Origin: Baaleninema simplex PCC 7105
GTDB lineage: Bacteria; Cyanobacteriota; Cyanobacteriia; Cyanobacteriales; Geitlerinemataceae
Assembly: GCF_000332355.1 (NCBI RefSeq)
Contig: NZ_KB235958.1
Location: 2,016,181-2,080,180, forward strand
Direction of reading: 5' to 3'
DNA: 64,000 nt
Part shown: piece after piece, positions 26,412-35,104 of the stretch
How the letters are laid out: every line of letters starts with the position of its first letter
Position numbering within the stretch: position 1 is the stretch's first letter
Program-made: the position numbers and the translations under genes
The notes under the pieces: model-generated
The model's input: only the letters and a program-made list of their open reading frames with translations
The model's database searches: none
Told to the model about the DNA's origin: nothing

Positions 26412-27380
26412 TTAACGACGCTCTCGTTTTGCCTTTTCCCGTTCGATTTCCCGTTGCAGTTCTTCGATTTGCCGACGCAAGCTCGCAGCTTGGTTTTCCG
26501 GGGTCGGATCGACGTCAACTGCGCCTCGAGCGTCGTCTCGTTGGTAGTTTCCCGCGCGAATTTGGCGGTATTCCGACGAGTTCGCCCACTCTCTCAAATA
26601 ATACAACCGCTCGACCGCGAACGGATGAGTAAACGCGATACCTTGAGCGCCGTTGTAAAGCAAAAACTTGTAAATTTGGTTGAGATTGTCGCGATCGAGG
26701 TCTTGATAGCGTTCCGACTGACGGATAAATTCGTTTAAACTCAGTTCGTGGGCGTACTTGCGACTTCCCCCCGCCATCACCATCATCGTTTGCATGACGC
26801 TGTCGAGGTCGTCCGTGGCCAACAACGCCGCGCGATCGGCCGACAGTTCGGCTTTGCGCCGCCACTCGTAAAACGCATAAATCAAACCGCTTCCGATGGC
26901 GTTTCCCAACCCGAACGTCATTTCTCCGACGAACATGGCTGTCGAAATCGCCCACAGCGCCATTTGAATTAAAATCGTGTGGCCGCACTTAATATGACCG
27001 AGTTCGTGAGCGATAACCGTCCGCAGTTGCGCCTCGTCTGTGGCGTCTAACAACCCCGAATTTAACGTCATCGAGGGATGGTCTTGACCGAGAGAATAGG
27101 CGTTGAGTTGTGGGTCTTGAGACACGAACAGCAGCGGTTCGGGGGCGATGTCTAAATCGCGCACGCACTCGCGAAATACGTGATAGACCGTCGAATACTG
27201 ACGCGGCCCGACCTCGATGCAATTTCCCATCTTAAACACCGATTGCGGGCGTTCGTAAACGAACTCGACAAATGTTTTCGCCACCATATCGAAACCGGGT
27301 AAGTTTCGCAGGGTTTCTTCCGCCTCGCGATCGAGGGGATGGCGAAAAGCTTCGCTAGAAATTCCGGGGTACTGGGGCAT
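26412..27380 (-). CDS. M48 family zinc metalloprotease
   Basis: The 322-residue protein has the HExxH motif in VIAHELGHIKCGHT (about residue 123) and a downstream E in AELSADRAALLA (about 177) as the third zinc ligand. A hydrophobic stretch between them (LGNAIGSGLIYAFYEW) may associate with membranes. The C-terminal end is a charged coiled coil (QIEELQREIEREKAKRERR). M48 proteases such as HtpX and Oma1 degrade misfolded membrane proteins; this member lacks the classical two N-terminal membrane helices, so it resembles the soluble cyanobacterial group. It is 19 bp upstream of the adhesin start on the same strand. Confidence 0.92.
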   Translation of the reverse strand: MPQYPGISSEAFRHPLDREAEETLRNLPGFDMVAKTFVEFVYERPQSVFKMGNCIEVGPRQYSTVYHVFRECVRDLDIAPEPLLFVSQDPQLNAYSLGQDHPSMTLNSGLLDATDEAQLRTVIAHELGHIKCGHTILIQMALWAISTAMFVGEMTFGLGNAIGSGLIYAFYEWRRKAELSADRAALLATDDLDSVMQTMMVMAGGSRKYAHELSLNEFIRQSERYQDLDRDNLNQIYKFLLYNGAQGIAFTHPFAVERLYYLREWANSSEYRQIRAGNYQRDDARGAVDVDPTPENQAASLRRQIEELQREIEREKAKRERR

Positions 27381-27420
27381 CGTTCGTTTCGCTGGGCGAC
27401 TCTACTTCTAATGATACGCA

Positions 27421-27590
27421 AGTGGCAAGGGAGAGGGGGAGAAGGGGAGAAGGGGAGAGGAGGAGAGGGGGAGAGGGGAAGAGAGGGAGCAACTGTTATC
27501 TGTTCCCCGTTCCCCGTTCCCTGTTCTCTGTCTTCACTGGTGACTGGTGACTGGCGACTGGCGACTGGTAACTAGTGACTGTCAAACGAT
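27421..27590. repeat. composite repeat: purine tract, GTTCCC units, CTGGTGA heptamers
   Basis: Three blocks follow each other: GGGGAGA-type polypurine, repeated GTTCCCC/GTTCCCT units, then tandem heptamers TGACTGG. The last are the STRR type described in cyanobacteria. Other copies in the window, with the same block order or its inverse, are at 32168-32270, 39147-39330, 39975-40032 and 60478-60535. Confidence 0.8.
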
Positions 27591-27593
27591 CTC

Positions 27594-29174
27594 TTAACTG
27601 CCAAATTCCGGCGCGATCGCTCGTACGGCGGTCGTTAAATCGGGGGTAAACTCGATTTCGTAGTCGAAGGGCGAACTGCTATCGGGCCCGGTGTTATCCA
27701 TCGCGGTGGTGTCGGTACGACGGGGGGAGAAGAACGATTGGGCTTCGACGACGACGTTATTGCCACTGAAAGACAAACCCGTTACGTTGACTGTGTTACT
27801 GTTGCCGTTCGATAGTACTGCTGAAACGAAGGTGGCATCGCTGACATCTCCCGTGATGGGGTCGATTTTCGCCACGATCGCAACTTTCGCCCCGCCTCCT
27901 TGTCCGTAACTCGTCAGCCAACCGTCAGAGGCGAATTCTCGGAAATCTTCGCTCGGCGAACCTTGGGTTCCGGTGGAAGTAAAGACGCCATAGAGGTTAC
28001 TTCCGCCGTCCCACAGCAACCCGACGCCGGTTCCGTCGTCTCCCGTGACTTCGTAATCGGTGCGATACCAATTTTGCACGCCGTTGGTGAAGCTGACGAT
28101 GCGAGGATCGCGGTTGTTACTCGAAACTTGTTCGTAACCGACGTAAATGGTGGTGTCGCCGACGGTGACGGAAGGGCCGCCGAGAGCTTGTACTGAGGCT
28201 TCGTTGGTGACATCGACCCCGCTAAAGTTGACGGTATCGCCGACCGAGGAGACGGGATTGGTTCCGTCGTCGTCAACAATGGTGAGTGTCGCGTCGGTTT
28301 GCGTTCCGAGGCTTCCACCGACGGCGTTGGTAATTTCAATCTGTACGGTTTCGTCACCTTCGGCGTCGGTGTCGTTGGTGATGGGAATCTCGAAGGTTTG
28401 CTGAGTTTGGCCGGGGGCGAAGGTCACGGTTCCCGAAACTTCCGTGTAGTCGAGGTTGGCGGTGGCGTTTCCGCCGCTGGTGGTGGTGTAATCGACGCTG
28501 ACGGGGGAACTGCTGCTTTGGCTGAGTTGGACGGTGATGGTGGCGGTTCCGTTGTCTTCGGTAACGTTAAAGTCGGCGGTGCTAAAGTCGATAGTGGGCG
28601 TGGTGGAACTGACGCCGATAAAGTCGCTGGCGTCGATCGCACTGCTGGCGACGTTTTTCAGAACTGCTAAAAATTCTCCGCTGGCGGTGTCGCGGATAAC
28701 GGTATCGCTGGGGTTGCTGGCGGAGGCGATGTCGAGGCGATCGAACGAGAGACTGGTATCGAGTTCCAAACGATCTTCGCCGTCGGTAAAATCGAGAACG
28801 ACATCGGCGGTGGCTTCGCTAGAACCGCCGTAACCGGAGGCGAGGAAAAAGCGATCGCTCCCAGACCCGCCGGTGAGGGTATCGGTTCCACGATCGCCCG
28901 AGATAAAATCCTCTCCTAAATCCCCGAAAATTTCGTCGTCGTCCGCACCGCCGCGAATCGTGTCGTCGTCTGCACCGCCGTGCAGGGTGTCGTTTCCCGT
29001 ATTTCCGAAAACGGCGTCTTCTCCTTGGTTTCCGTTGACGTAATCCGACGCCCCCAAGCCCAAGAGAACGTCGTTTCCTCCCAAGCCGACGATAACGTCT
29101 TTGTCGTCGCTGGCGCTAAAGAAATTTGCGGTGTCGTCGAGAAAGTTCAGTTGAAAGTCGCTGAAGTCGTTCAC
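27594..29174 (-). CDS. secreted RTX/Calx-beta domain protein
   Basis: From the GTG at 29174 (AGGAG about 13 nt upstream) the protein has 526 residues. Near the N-terminus are six or more RTX nonapeptides (GGNDVLLGLG, GNTGNDTLHGGADDDTIRGG, GTDTLTGGSGSDRF), followed by the usual DVVLDFTDGEDRLEL block. A Calx-beta domain follows (about 225-325, VTEDNGTATITVQLS to TLTIVDDDG). The remaining 190 residues are a beta-rich region without a recognised family. No signal peptide is seen; RTX proteins are exported by type I systems using C-terminal signals. The longer frame to 29393 adds an atypical basic leader. Probably an extracellular calcium-binding surface protein. Confidence 0.88.
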   Translation of the reverse strand: MNDFSDFQLNFLDDTANFFSASDDKDVIVGLGGNDVLLGLGASDYVNGNQGEDAVFGNTGNDTLHGGADDDTIRGGADDDEIFGDLGEDFISGDRGTDTLTGGSGSDRFFLASGYGGSSEATADVVLDFTDGEDRLELDTSLSFDRLDIASASNPSDTVIRDTASGEFLAVLKNVASSAIDASDFIGVSSTTPTIDFSTADFNVTEDNGTATITVQLSQSSSSPVSVDYTTTSGGNATANLDYTEVSGTVTFAPGQTQQTFEIPITNDTDAEGDETVQIEITNAVGGSLGTQTDATLTIVDDDGTNPVSSVGDTVNFSGVDVTNEASVQALGGPSVTVGDTTIYVGYEQVSSNNRDPRIVSFTNGVQNWYRTDYEVTGDDGTGVGLLWDGGSNLYGVFTSTGTQGSPSEDFREFASDGWLTSYGQGGGAKVAIVAKIDPITGDVSDATFVSAVLSNGNSNTVNVTGLSFSGNNVVVEAQSFFSPRRTDTTAMDNTGPDSSSPFDYEIEFTPDLTTAVRAIAPEFGS

Positions 29175-29754
29175 GCTGTGAAATGCTCCTGATGGGTGGT
29201 CGATAGATCGGTCTTCCGTATCTTTCAATCTAGGACGAATTCTAGGACAAGGCGATCGCGCGATCGGTTCCTTCGCCCGATCGAGTTTGCGATTCTCGAG
29301 GAGAACGGTACAATAGAGTTCGGAAGCGGCTGCGATGTTGGTGACTGCCAATATTGTTTTACGATCTATACTTGTCCTGCGTGGTGTCCTCAATGTACTG
29401 ACGGCTCGGTAAGCCAGCTTCGAGCTGGACTCCTTGAGCCGAAGATAAAGGACCGAGGGTCTCTGTAATACGTTGCAGGTTCCCAGTGTTGCTATGCAGG
29501 TCGGAAACTGAGGTAAGACGGCTTCGCGGTCGCTCTCTTTCGAGCGAATTAAATGTAAGTTTCGACTCGAAGAAATTCGACTTAAGGATGAATTTGTAAC
29601 GTTTCAATTGGGCGTTACCTATTTTCCATAAACGAAACATTGCCTCCTTTGGAAAAGTCCAAGGGAGTTTTTAATTTGATAGGTAAGTCTCAGGTATCAG
29701 CACGGTGACAACTGTGTGTAAGATCGCGACAACTTCCTGTAATGCAGTCTGTTG
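29175..29754. other. gene-free region with a structured segment of unknown identity
   Basis: The region upstream of the RTX gene has no convincing gene. The part 29400-29450 folds neatly: CGGCTC pairs with GAGCCG enclosing the perfect hairpin CCAGCT-TCG-AGCTGG. Downstream, more short stems occur (CTCTCTTTCGAGCG, CGACTCGAAGAAATTCG). It might be a leader RNA, an sRNA or part of a decayed mobile element. It does not match tRNA, 6S, SRP or common riboswitch motifs that I know. Confidence 0.4.
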
Positions 29755-29882
29755 GGGTGCATCTCAATTTCGTAGAACGACCCCTCCGCGCCTCGACTGA
29801 GCGCTCGCCGAACGTCCTTCGGCATCTCCCCTTAGTAAGGGGAGGATGGGTGGGGTTCCGGGTGCAAAAGTGAGATGCACCC
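29755..29882. mobile_element. MITE, GGGTGCATCTCA family, 128 bp, with 8-bp target duplication
   Basis: The ends are GGGTGCATCTCA (29755-29766) and TGAGATGCACCC (29871-29882). The flanks repeat GTCTGTTG (29747-29754 and 29883-29890). The core, with a CCCCTTAGTAAGGGG hairpin, is unrelated to the other copies, so only the ends define the family. Confidence 0.85.
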
Positions 29883-29890
29883 GTCTGTTG

Positions 29891-30310
29891 CGGTACGTTT
29901 TTTAGCTTTGGGTTGATTCCAATACTCCACGCCAACCTAACACATTTCACGATCTGAAATTTATTATCACAAAAAATATTTTTTATCAACAAATAAATTC
30001 AAAAAAAGATTAAAAAACAAAAAGAGCGATCGCCCAACAGCAAAAGTAGGCAGTCGAGTCACGAGTTAAACAACATTAGACGGGAGTGTTTGAAGGCGAT
30101 CGCACTAAGGGGTTACATCTGTACGCGCAGCATTTCAGAGTGCGATCCATCTACAGCGTTTTCGACCGAAAATTTCGTGAGAACGGCGATTGAAGTCAAC
30201 GCACGACGGTCGTTGTCTCATCAAACGCACCTCGGATTTTGCCTTGTATACTATGGGATATTATTGCCGATCGCACGGCGGAAGAAGATTTTATTCAGGA
30301 TTGTTAAAGC
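29891..30310. other. intergenic leader of the PP2C gene
   Basis: The 420 bp are AT-rich at the left (29940-30030, with runs of A) and contain no gene with recognisable product. It should hold the promoter for the PP2C gene. Confidence 0.4.
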
Positions 30311-32167
30311 GTGTTATTAAATCAACTGTTCGATCGCGAAAACGACACCGATACCATAGAACGCCGATATCTCTGGGCAGTTGGCATCCCAGCCGAAAAA
30401 ATCCCCGTCGGACAAACCGTCGCCGATCGCTATCGTGTCGTCGCCCCGCAAATTTGGCTCGACGAACGCCCCGACTGCGTCCCCGATTTTCCCGAAGACA
30501 TTCCGCCGACCGTCCTTCCGTACCTGCGTTTGTCTCCCGCTCAGCTGCACGTTCCACAAGTGTACGGCTTTTGTCAGGGAACAGAAGACGCCGAAACCCG
30601 AGAAATCCTACTGCTCGAAAACGCCCCGATCGATCGCCACGGTAACCTCTACCCCACACTCGTACAACGGTGGGCTGAAGCCTCCCCAATCCGTCAAGCC
30701 TATTGGTTGTGGCAAACCCTAACGCTGTGGCGAGTTCTCGACGAACAGGGTGCGACCGCCAGTTTGCTCGAACCCGAGAACCTGCGCGTACAGGGGTGGC
30801 GTCTGTGGTTGCTCGAAGTGCGATCGGGAAACGTCCAACATACCCTCAAAGACTTAGCCTATCACTGGTCGAGTTGGATCGCCGCTTCCCCCAACATTAT
30901 CGCCGATCCCGTCGATCGGTTGTGTCAGCGAATGCGGGACGGCGAAGACCTCGACGCGATCGCCGCCTCCCTCAACACCTTGTTACTGCAACTGGCCGCC
31001 CAGCAACCGCTACGACTCGACATTGCCGGAGACACCGATTCCGGGCCGCTGCGATCGCACAACGAAGACACCTGCTATCCGACCGCCAGCGATCTCGAAG
31101 AAGCCGACGAAGACCCCCTTTTCCCTCACCTAGCCGTTCTCTGCGACGGCGTCGGCGGCCACGAAGGCGGAGAAGTGGCCAGTCAAACCGCCGTGCGATC
31201 GCTGGTCTTACAAGTGCGAACCTTTTGGAAACAACTGCAACAGGAATCCGAACTCTTATCCCCCGACATTATTCAAAACCACCTAGCGGCGATCGTCCGC
31301 GTGACCAACAACACGATCGCCCACCAAAACGACAGCCAAGACCGCATCGCCAACCAACGCATGGGAACGACCCTCGTTCTGGCGTGGCAACTTCCCCAAG
31401 CGGTACGATCAACAACGGGAACTCGATTTACCAACGCCCACGAACTCTATCTCGTCAGCGTCGGCGACAGTCGCGCCTACTGGCTGACCCGAGACTATTG
31501 CCAATGTCTCACCGTTGACGACGACGTGGCCACGCGAGAAGTACGCTTCGGTCGAGGATTTTATCGTCAAGTCCTACAACGGACCGACGCCGGGGCGTTG
31601 ACCCAAGCGATCGGGACTCGAGACGGAGACCTCATCCATCCCACCTTACAGCGATTTATCGTCGAAGAAGACGGAATTTTACTCCTGTGTTCCGACGGAT
31701 TGAGCGATAACGACTGGGTCGAAAAATCCTGGCGTCACGTCGCCCCCGCCGTTCTCGACGGAGACTGCACCCCACAAGAGGCCGTCCGTGCGTGGATTCA
31801 ACTGGCCAACGAGAAAAACGGTCACGACAATACCTCCATCGTCACGATGGTCTGTCGCGTCACACCTCCTCGCCCCAAGGATCTCGACGTACTCGACCCC
31901 CAACAGCGATCGGCAGACGTGGGATATCCCGAATCCGACCTGTCCGAATCCTCCAAAGCTTTACTCTACGGTCAATCCGTCGATCTCGATCCCGAATCGG
32001 CCCGTCGCCGTCGCCGCCGTCCTACCAGTCGGCCGTTAGCGGTGGCCGCAGGCGTTTTGCTGACGCTTCTGCTCGGGGCGATCGTCTTCTGGATTGCATA
32101 CAGTCAACTGCAAAACGACAGCAACTCCGATCGCCCCCTACCGCGAGATGAAGAGATGATGAGGTAA
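30311..32167 (+). CDS. membrane-anchored PP2C-type Ser/Thr phosphatase
   Basis: The 618-residue protein has an N-terminal region (1-235) resembling an inactive kinase-like or scaffold domain (GQTVADRYRVVAPQIWLDERP, ILLLENAPIDRHG). It is followed by a PP2C domain (about 240-520) with its metal motifs: RSHNEDTC, CDGVGGHEGGEVAS, RMGTTLV, VSVGDSRAYWL, CSDGLSDND and GHDNTSIV. A C-terminal arginine-rich stretch precedes one membrane helix (LAVAAGVLLTLLLGAIVFWIAY), putting the phosphatase at the membrane facing the cytosol. It starts with GTG at 30311. PP2C enzymes in cyanobacteria reverse Ser/Thr kinase signalling; the partner kinase is not in the window. Confidence 0.9.
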   Translation: MLLNQLFDRENDTDTIERRYLWAVGIPAEKIPVGQTVADRYRVVAPQIWLDERPDCVPDFPEDIPPTVLPYLRLSPAQLHVPQVYGFCQGTEDAETREILLLENAPIDRHGNLYPTLVQRWAEASPIRQAYWLWQTLTLWRVLDEQGATASLLEPENLRVQGWRLWLLEVRSGNVQHTLKDLAYHWSSWIAASPNIIADPVDRLCQRMRDGEDLDAIAASLNTLLLQLAAQQPLRLDIAGDTDSGPLRSHNEDTCYPTASDLEEADEDPLFPHLAVLCDGVGGHEGGEVASQTAVRSLVLQVRTFWKQLQQESELLSPDIIQNHLAAIVRVTNNTIAHQNDSQDRIANQRMGTTLVLAWQLPQAVRSTTGTRFTNAHELYLVSVGDSRAYWLTRDYCQCLTVDDDVATREVRFGRGFYRQVLQRTDAGALTQAIGTRDGDLIHPTLQRFIVEEDGILLLCSDGLSDNDWVEKSWRHVAPAVLDGDCTPQEAVRAWIQLANEKNGHDNTSIVTMVCRVTPPRPKDLDVLDPQQRSADVGYPESDLSESSKALLYGQSVDLDPESARRRRRRPTSRPLAVAAGVLLTLLLGAIVFWIAYSQLQNDSNSDRPLPRDEEMMR

Positions 32168-32270
32168 CAGTCACCAGTCGCCAGTCACCAGTCACCAGTG
32201 AAGATAGGGAACAGGGAACAGGGAACGGGGAACAGATAAAAGTTTCTCCCCCTCTCCCCCTCTCCCCCTC
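32168..32270. repeat. composite STRR/GGGAACA/CT-tract repeat, split by an IS
   Basis: Tandem CAGTCACC heptamer-like units, GGGAACA units and a CTCTCCCC tract follow the PP2C stop. The CT tract is interrupted at 32271 by an IS4-type element and resumes at 33553. Confidence 0.75.
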
Positions 32271-33552
32271 CTGACAAGGCTATGATTGTAAGAGAGAGAG
32301 AAAGAGCCGACAAAGAGAAAGCCGTAGACTCGTTTAGGAGAAGCCATGAAATACAACTCAGCTTACCTCAAACAGTGGTCGCAAGAAGTCAGTCGTCATT
32401 TTCCGAATCTTTCCTTGCCACAAGTATCAGGGCTAGCCACCTGGAGCTTTGGCATGATGATGAGTCGCTCTTCAAGTCTGACTCAAGTGTCAGAGTGTAT
32501 TGCCCAAGTCAACGGGGAAAAATTCACCAACGTACGTCAAAGACTACAACAGTGGTACAAAGAAAAACGCCAAGCTTACGGTCGTAAATATGCTGAGCTA
32601 GATGTAGCCAGTTGTTTCGCGCCGCTGCTGAAGTGGGTCTTAGAGCTATTAGGAGAGAGCGACGACCTGTTCCTGGCCTTAGATGCGACCCATATCGGTC
32701 AAAAATTTATCGTCTTGTCACTCAACGTACTCTATCGCGGCAGTGGCATTCCCGTGGCCTGGAAAATCGTGAAAGCTTCCCAGAAACACCCCTGGAAGCC
32801 CCTGTGGCAAGACTTGCTCCGTCGCTTGAGCGGAGTGGTTCCCGAGTCGGTCAGGGTTTGGGTTTTGGCCGATCGAGGACTCTATGCTTGTTGGCTGTAT
32901 GAGGAAATTGTGGCTCTGGGATGGCATCCTTTGTTACGTATTAACTCACAAGGCTATTACCAAGTGCGCTCGGGGGAAACTCTCGCCGACTGGCAACCTC
33001 TCGAGCAAGTGGTTCGAGTTGGTGAGAGTTTTAGTCAACCGGTACGCTGCTTTCGCCAAAATCCTCTCGATTGTACCCTGTTAGCCCGATGGGACGAGGA
33101 TTACAAAGACCCTTGGCTGTTGCTGAGTGACGCCTCACCTCAATCGGCTTCGGCTGCCTTTTATGGCTTTCGCTCTTGGACTGAAGCGGCTTATCGCGAT
33201 CTCAAGAGCGATGGCTTTAATTGGCAACGCACCCGTTTGACTCATCCTCACCGGGCTGAGTGTCTTTGGCTGGCCATGTCTGTGGCTTTACTTTGGCTCA
33301 TCACCGAAGGGGCTTGTCGGGAAGACTCCCAAAAGCCTTCGACTTCCCCTCGGACTGACTCTGACTCGACCGGTCTGGCCGCCGCGACCCTCAGACCGAG
33401 AACTCTTTCTTGTTGGCGCCTTGGCTGTATCTCTTTTGTCGTCCGCCTCTTTCAAGGACTTCCCTTGAGTTGGGGACGCCACCGTACTTCTCCCTATCCT
33501 GGGGCTTCTTTGGCTTTCGATACCTCCTAAGTAAAAGTCATAGCCTTATCAG
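32271..33552 (+). mobile_element. complete IS4-type insertion sequence
   Basis: The 1282-bp element has imperfect terminal repeats: CTGACAAGGCTATGA (32271-32285) and the inverse TCATAGCCTTATCAG (33538-33552), one mismatch. CTCTCCCCCTC precedes the left end and follows the right end, an 11-bp target duplication as expected for IS4 elements, although the site is low-complexity. It contains one intact transposase gene. Confidence 0.82.
32346..33530 (+). CDS. IS4 family transposase
   Basis: The 394-residue protein carries a DDE catalytic core: D in FLALDATHIG, D in WVLADRGLYA, and E in the C-terminal segment TEAAYRDLKSDGFNWQRTRL, which resembles the IS4 Y-x-x-x-E/K signature. GTTTAGGAGAAGCC just before the ATG gives a good ribosome-binding site. 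There is no frameshift or internal stop, so the element may be mobile. The C-terminus (from about 320) is less typical and could be slightly variable. Confidence 0.88.
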   Translation: MKYNSAYLKQWSQEVSRHFPNLSLPQVSGLATWSFGMMMSRSSSLTQVSECIAQVNGEKFTNVRQRLQQWYKEKRQAYGRKYAELDVASCFAPLLKWVLELLGESDDLFLALDATHIGQKFIVLSLNVLYRGSGIPVAWKIVKASQKHPWKPLWQDLLRRLSGVVPESVRVWVLADRGLYACWLYEEIVALGWHPLLRINSQGYYQVRSGETLADWQPLEQVVRVGESFSQPVRCFRQNPLDCTLLARWDEDYKDPWLLLSDASPQSASAAFYGFRSWTEAAYRDLKSDGFNWQRTRLTHPHRAECLWLAMSVALLWLITEGACREDSQKPSTSPRTDSDSTGLAAATLRPRTLSCWRLGCISFVVRLFQGLPLSWGRHRTSPYPGASLAFDTS

Positions 33553-33669
33553 CTCTCCCCCTCTCCCTTTCTTCCCCGCTTCTATGGGAAGATAGAAAAG
33601 TTGTGATACCCGGTCGGTTGGCCGCAGGGGCGACCGAACCTCGTTGTATCTGAAAGAGAATACCGAAAC

Positions 33670-33912
33670 ATGGCAACGATCGAAGTAGGCGCTCGCGTCC
33701 GCGTAAAGGAGTCCGTCGTCGTCTATCACCATCCCGAACACCGAAACGAAGCGTTTGACGTCAAGGGCAAAGAAGGAGAAGTTCTCGAAATCCTCACCGA
33801 TTGGAACGGTCGCCCAGTCAGTGCGAACTTACCCGTTAACGTGCTGTTTTTCGTGGGTAAGAAGAAATTTAAAGCGCACTTCCGCCCTGAAGAACTCGAA
33901 ATCTTGTCCTGA
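33670..33912 (+). CDS. ftrV: ferredoxin-thioredoxin reductase variable subunit
   Basis: FTR passes electrons from ferredoxin to thioredoxins in the light. The 80-residue protein is the SH3-like variable chain that packs against the Fe-S catalytic chain: VGARVRVKESVVVYHHPEHR, FDVKGKEGEVLEIL, NVLFFVGKKKFKAHFRPEELE. The length is normal for cyanobacteria. The catalytic subunit gene is not in this window. AAAGAGAAT precedes the ATG. Confidence 0.95.
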   Translation: MATIEVGARVRVKESVVVYHHPEHRNEAFDVKGKEGEVLEILTDWNGRPVSANLPVNVLFFVGKKKFKAHFRPEELEILS

Positions 33913-33938
33913 TGTCTGCTCAGTTTGACAGAGGATAG

Positions 33939-34916
33939 ATGGAGAAATCGCGATCGCTTCTCGTAGTGGCGATGTGGGTTGGGGCGACGGTCGTTTCGGC
34001 GGTCAGTTATCTGGGGTCTGAAGCGACCGTCCGGCGATCGACTGCTCTCTCTGACACTGCCGTCACATCCGAGATTTCTCCCCAGTACGACGACATGACC
34101 CGGTACAGTACTACGACGGTTCGAGGCGACTCGATCGATCTCTACTACGCGAGAAACGCCAAACAGCCGCTTCCCGTGGCGTTGCTGCTACAGGGACTCA
34201 ATGTCGATAAAGCGTATTACAGTAAATTCGCCGAACAGGTGGGGCGTTACGGGTTTGTCGTGGCCGTTCCCAACCATACTGTCTCCGTGCGCGGTCGTGA
34301 CGAATTGTTCGCGCAAGTGGGACAAGTGACAGACGTTCTCGATTCGATGCGGCGGGAAACGCAAACCCCCAAATCTCCCCTTTACGAGAAAATCGACCCG
34401 GAAACCCTAGTGCTGTTGGGACATTCCCACGGCGGGATGATGGGACTCGATGCCATTCGCGGTGCTTGCGACGTGCCGTTTTGCGTCGGCGATTACACGA
34501 TCCCAAAGGAACTCAAAGCCGCTGCGTTCTACGGAACCTTTCTCTGGGAAGACGGAGAATATCTCAGCATCGACAATTCCCGAGTTCCCACGATGCTAGT
34601 GGCGGGAAGTCGCGACAGTTTGATTACCCCCGAGGAAACGCAACACACTTACGCGCAAATTAAGTATCCGCCGAAAATTTACGTGCGCGTTGAGGGGGCC
34701 AATCACTACGGAATTACCGATCGCGACAATCCGCCGGGTTCTCCCCCCGAACCCAGTTCTCCGACGCTACCGCAAGACCAGGCGATCGAAACCATCGCCC
34801 GTTGGAGTGCGGTGTTTTTAAGAGCTTATGCCCTCGAGGATAAAACCGCTCTCGATTATCTCTATCGCAGCGGTACTGAAAGCGATGCCCTCGTCCGTGT
34901 TATCGCCGAACCCTGA
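33939..34916 (+). CDS. alpha/beta hydrolase, chlorophyllase/dienelactone-hydrolase-like
   Basis: The 325-residue protein has an N-terminal membrane or signal segment (LLVVAMWVGATVVSAVSYLG) and an alpha/beta-hydrolase core: oxyanion region LLLQGLNVDKAYYSKFAEQV, nucleophile elbow LLGHSHGGMMG (Ser about 155), an Asp in AGSRDSLITPEE (about 225), and His in EGANHYGITD (about 252). The GHSxGG elbow and the F-V-V-A-V-P-N-H segment resemble chlorophyllase and PAF-acetylhydrolase groups. Exported location is likely. Substrate cannot be named. Confidence 0.8.
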   Translation: MEKSRSLLVVAMWVGATVVSAVSYLGSEATVRRSTALSDTAVTSEISPQYDDMTRYSTTTVRGDSIDLYYARNAKQPLPVALLLQGLNVDKAYYSKFAEQVGRYGFVVAVPNHTVSVRGRDELFAQVGQVTDVLDSMRRETQTPKSPLYEKIDPETLVLLGHSHGGMMGLDAIRGACDVPFCVGDYTIPKELKAAAFYGTFLWEDGEYLSIDNSRVPTMLVAGSRDSLITPEETQHTYAQIKYPPKIYVRVEGANHYGITDRDNPPGSPPEPSSPTLPQDQAIETIARWSAVFLRAYALEDKTALDYLYRSGTESDALVRVIAEP

Positions 34917-35104
34917 ATCAATGGTCTTGCAGTTCGACAAAGGCGATCGCTCGAGGGTAGACTGTAAGCCGATCGAACCAATTCACTAGCAATACCGATC
35001 TCGTGCATCTCAAGTCGATTGCATTCGACAGTTTTAGGCATTTCAACCGTTTTGACGGACGTTCCCAAATCTATAAATCCACCTCTATAAACCCATATCT
35101 ATAT

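Noticed and set aside
29359-29640. Frame or group II intron/retron remnant upstream of the RTX gene
   Set aside because: No reverse-transcriptase motif and no domain V (GAGC..GTGAAA..) sequence; left as a structured region of unknown identity.
30190-31518. Arg-rich plus-strand frames over the PP2C gene
   Set aside because: Shadow frames of the real gene, in which the PP2C metal motifs are in the other frame.
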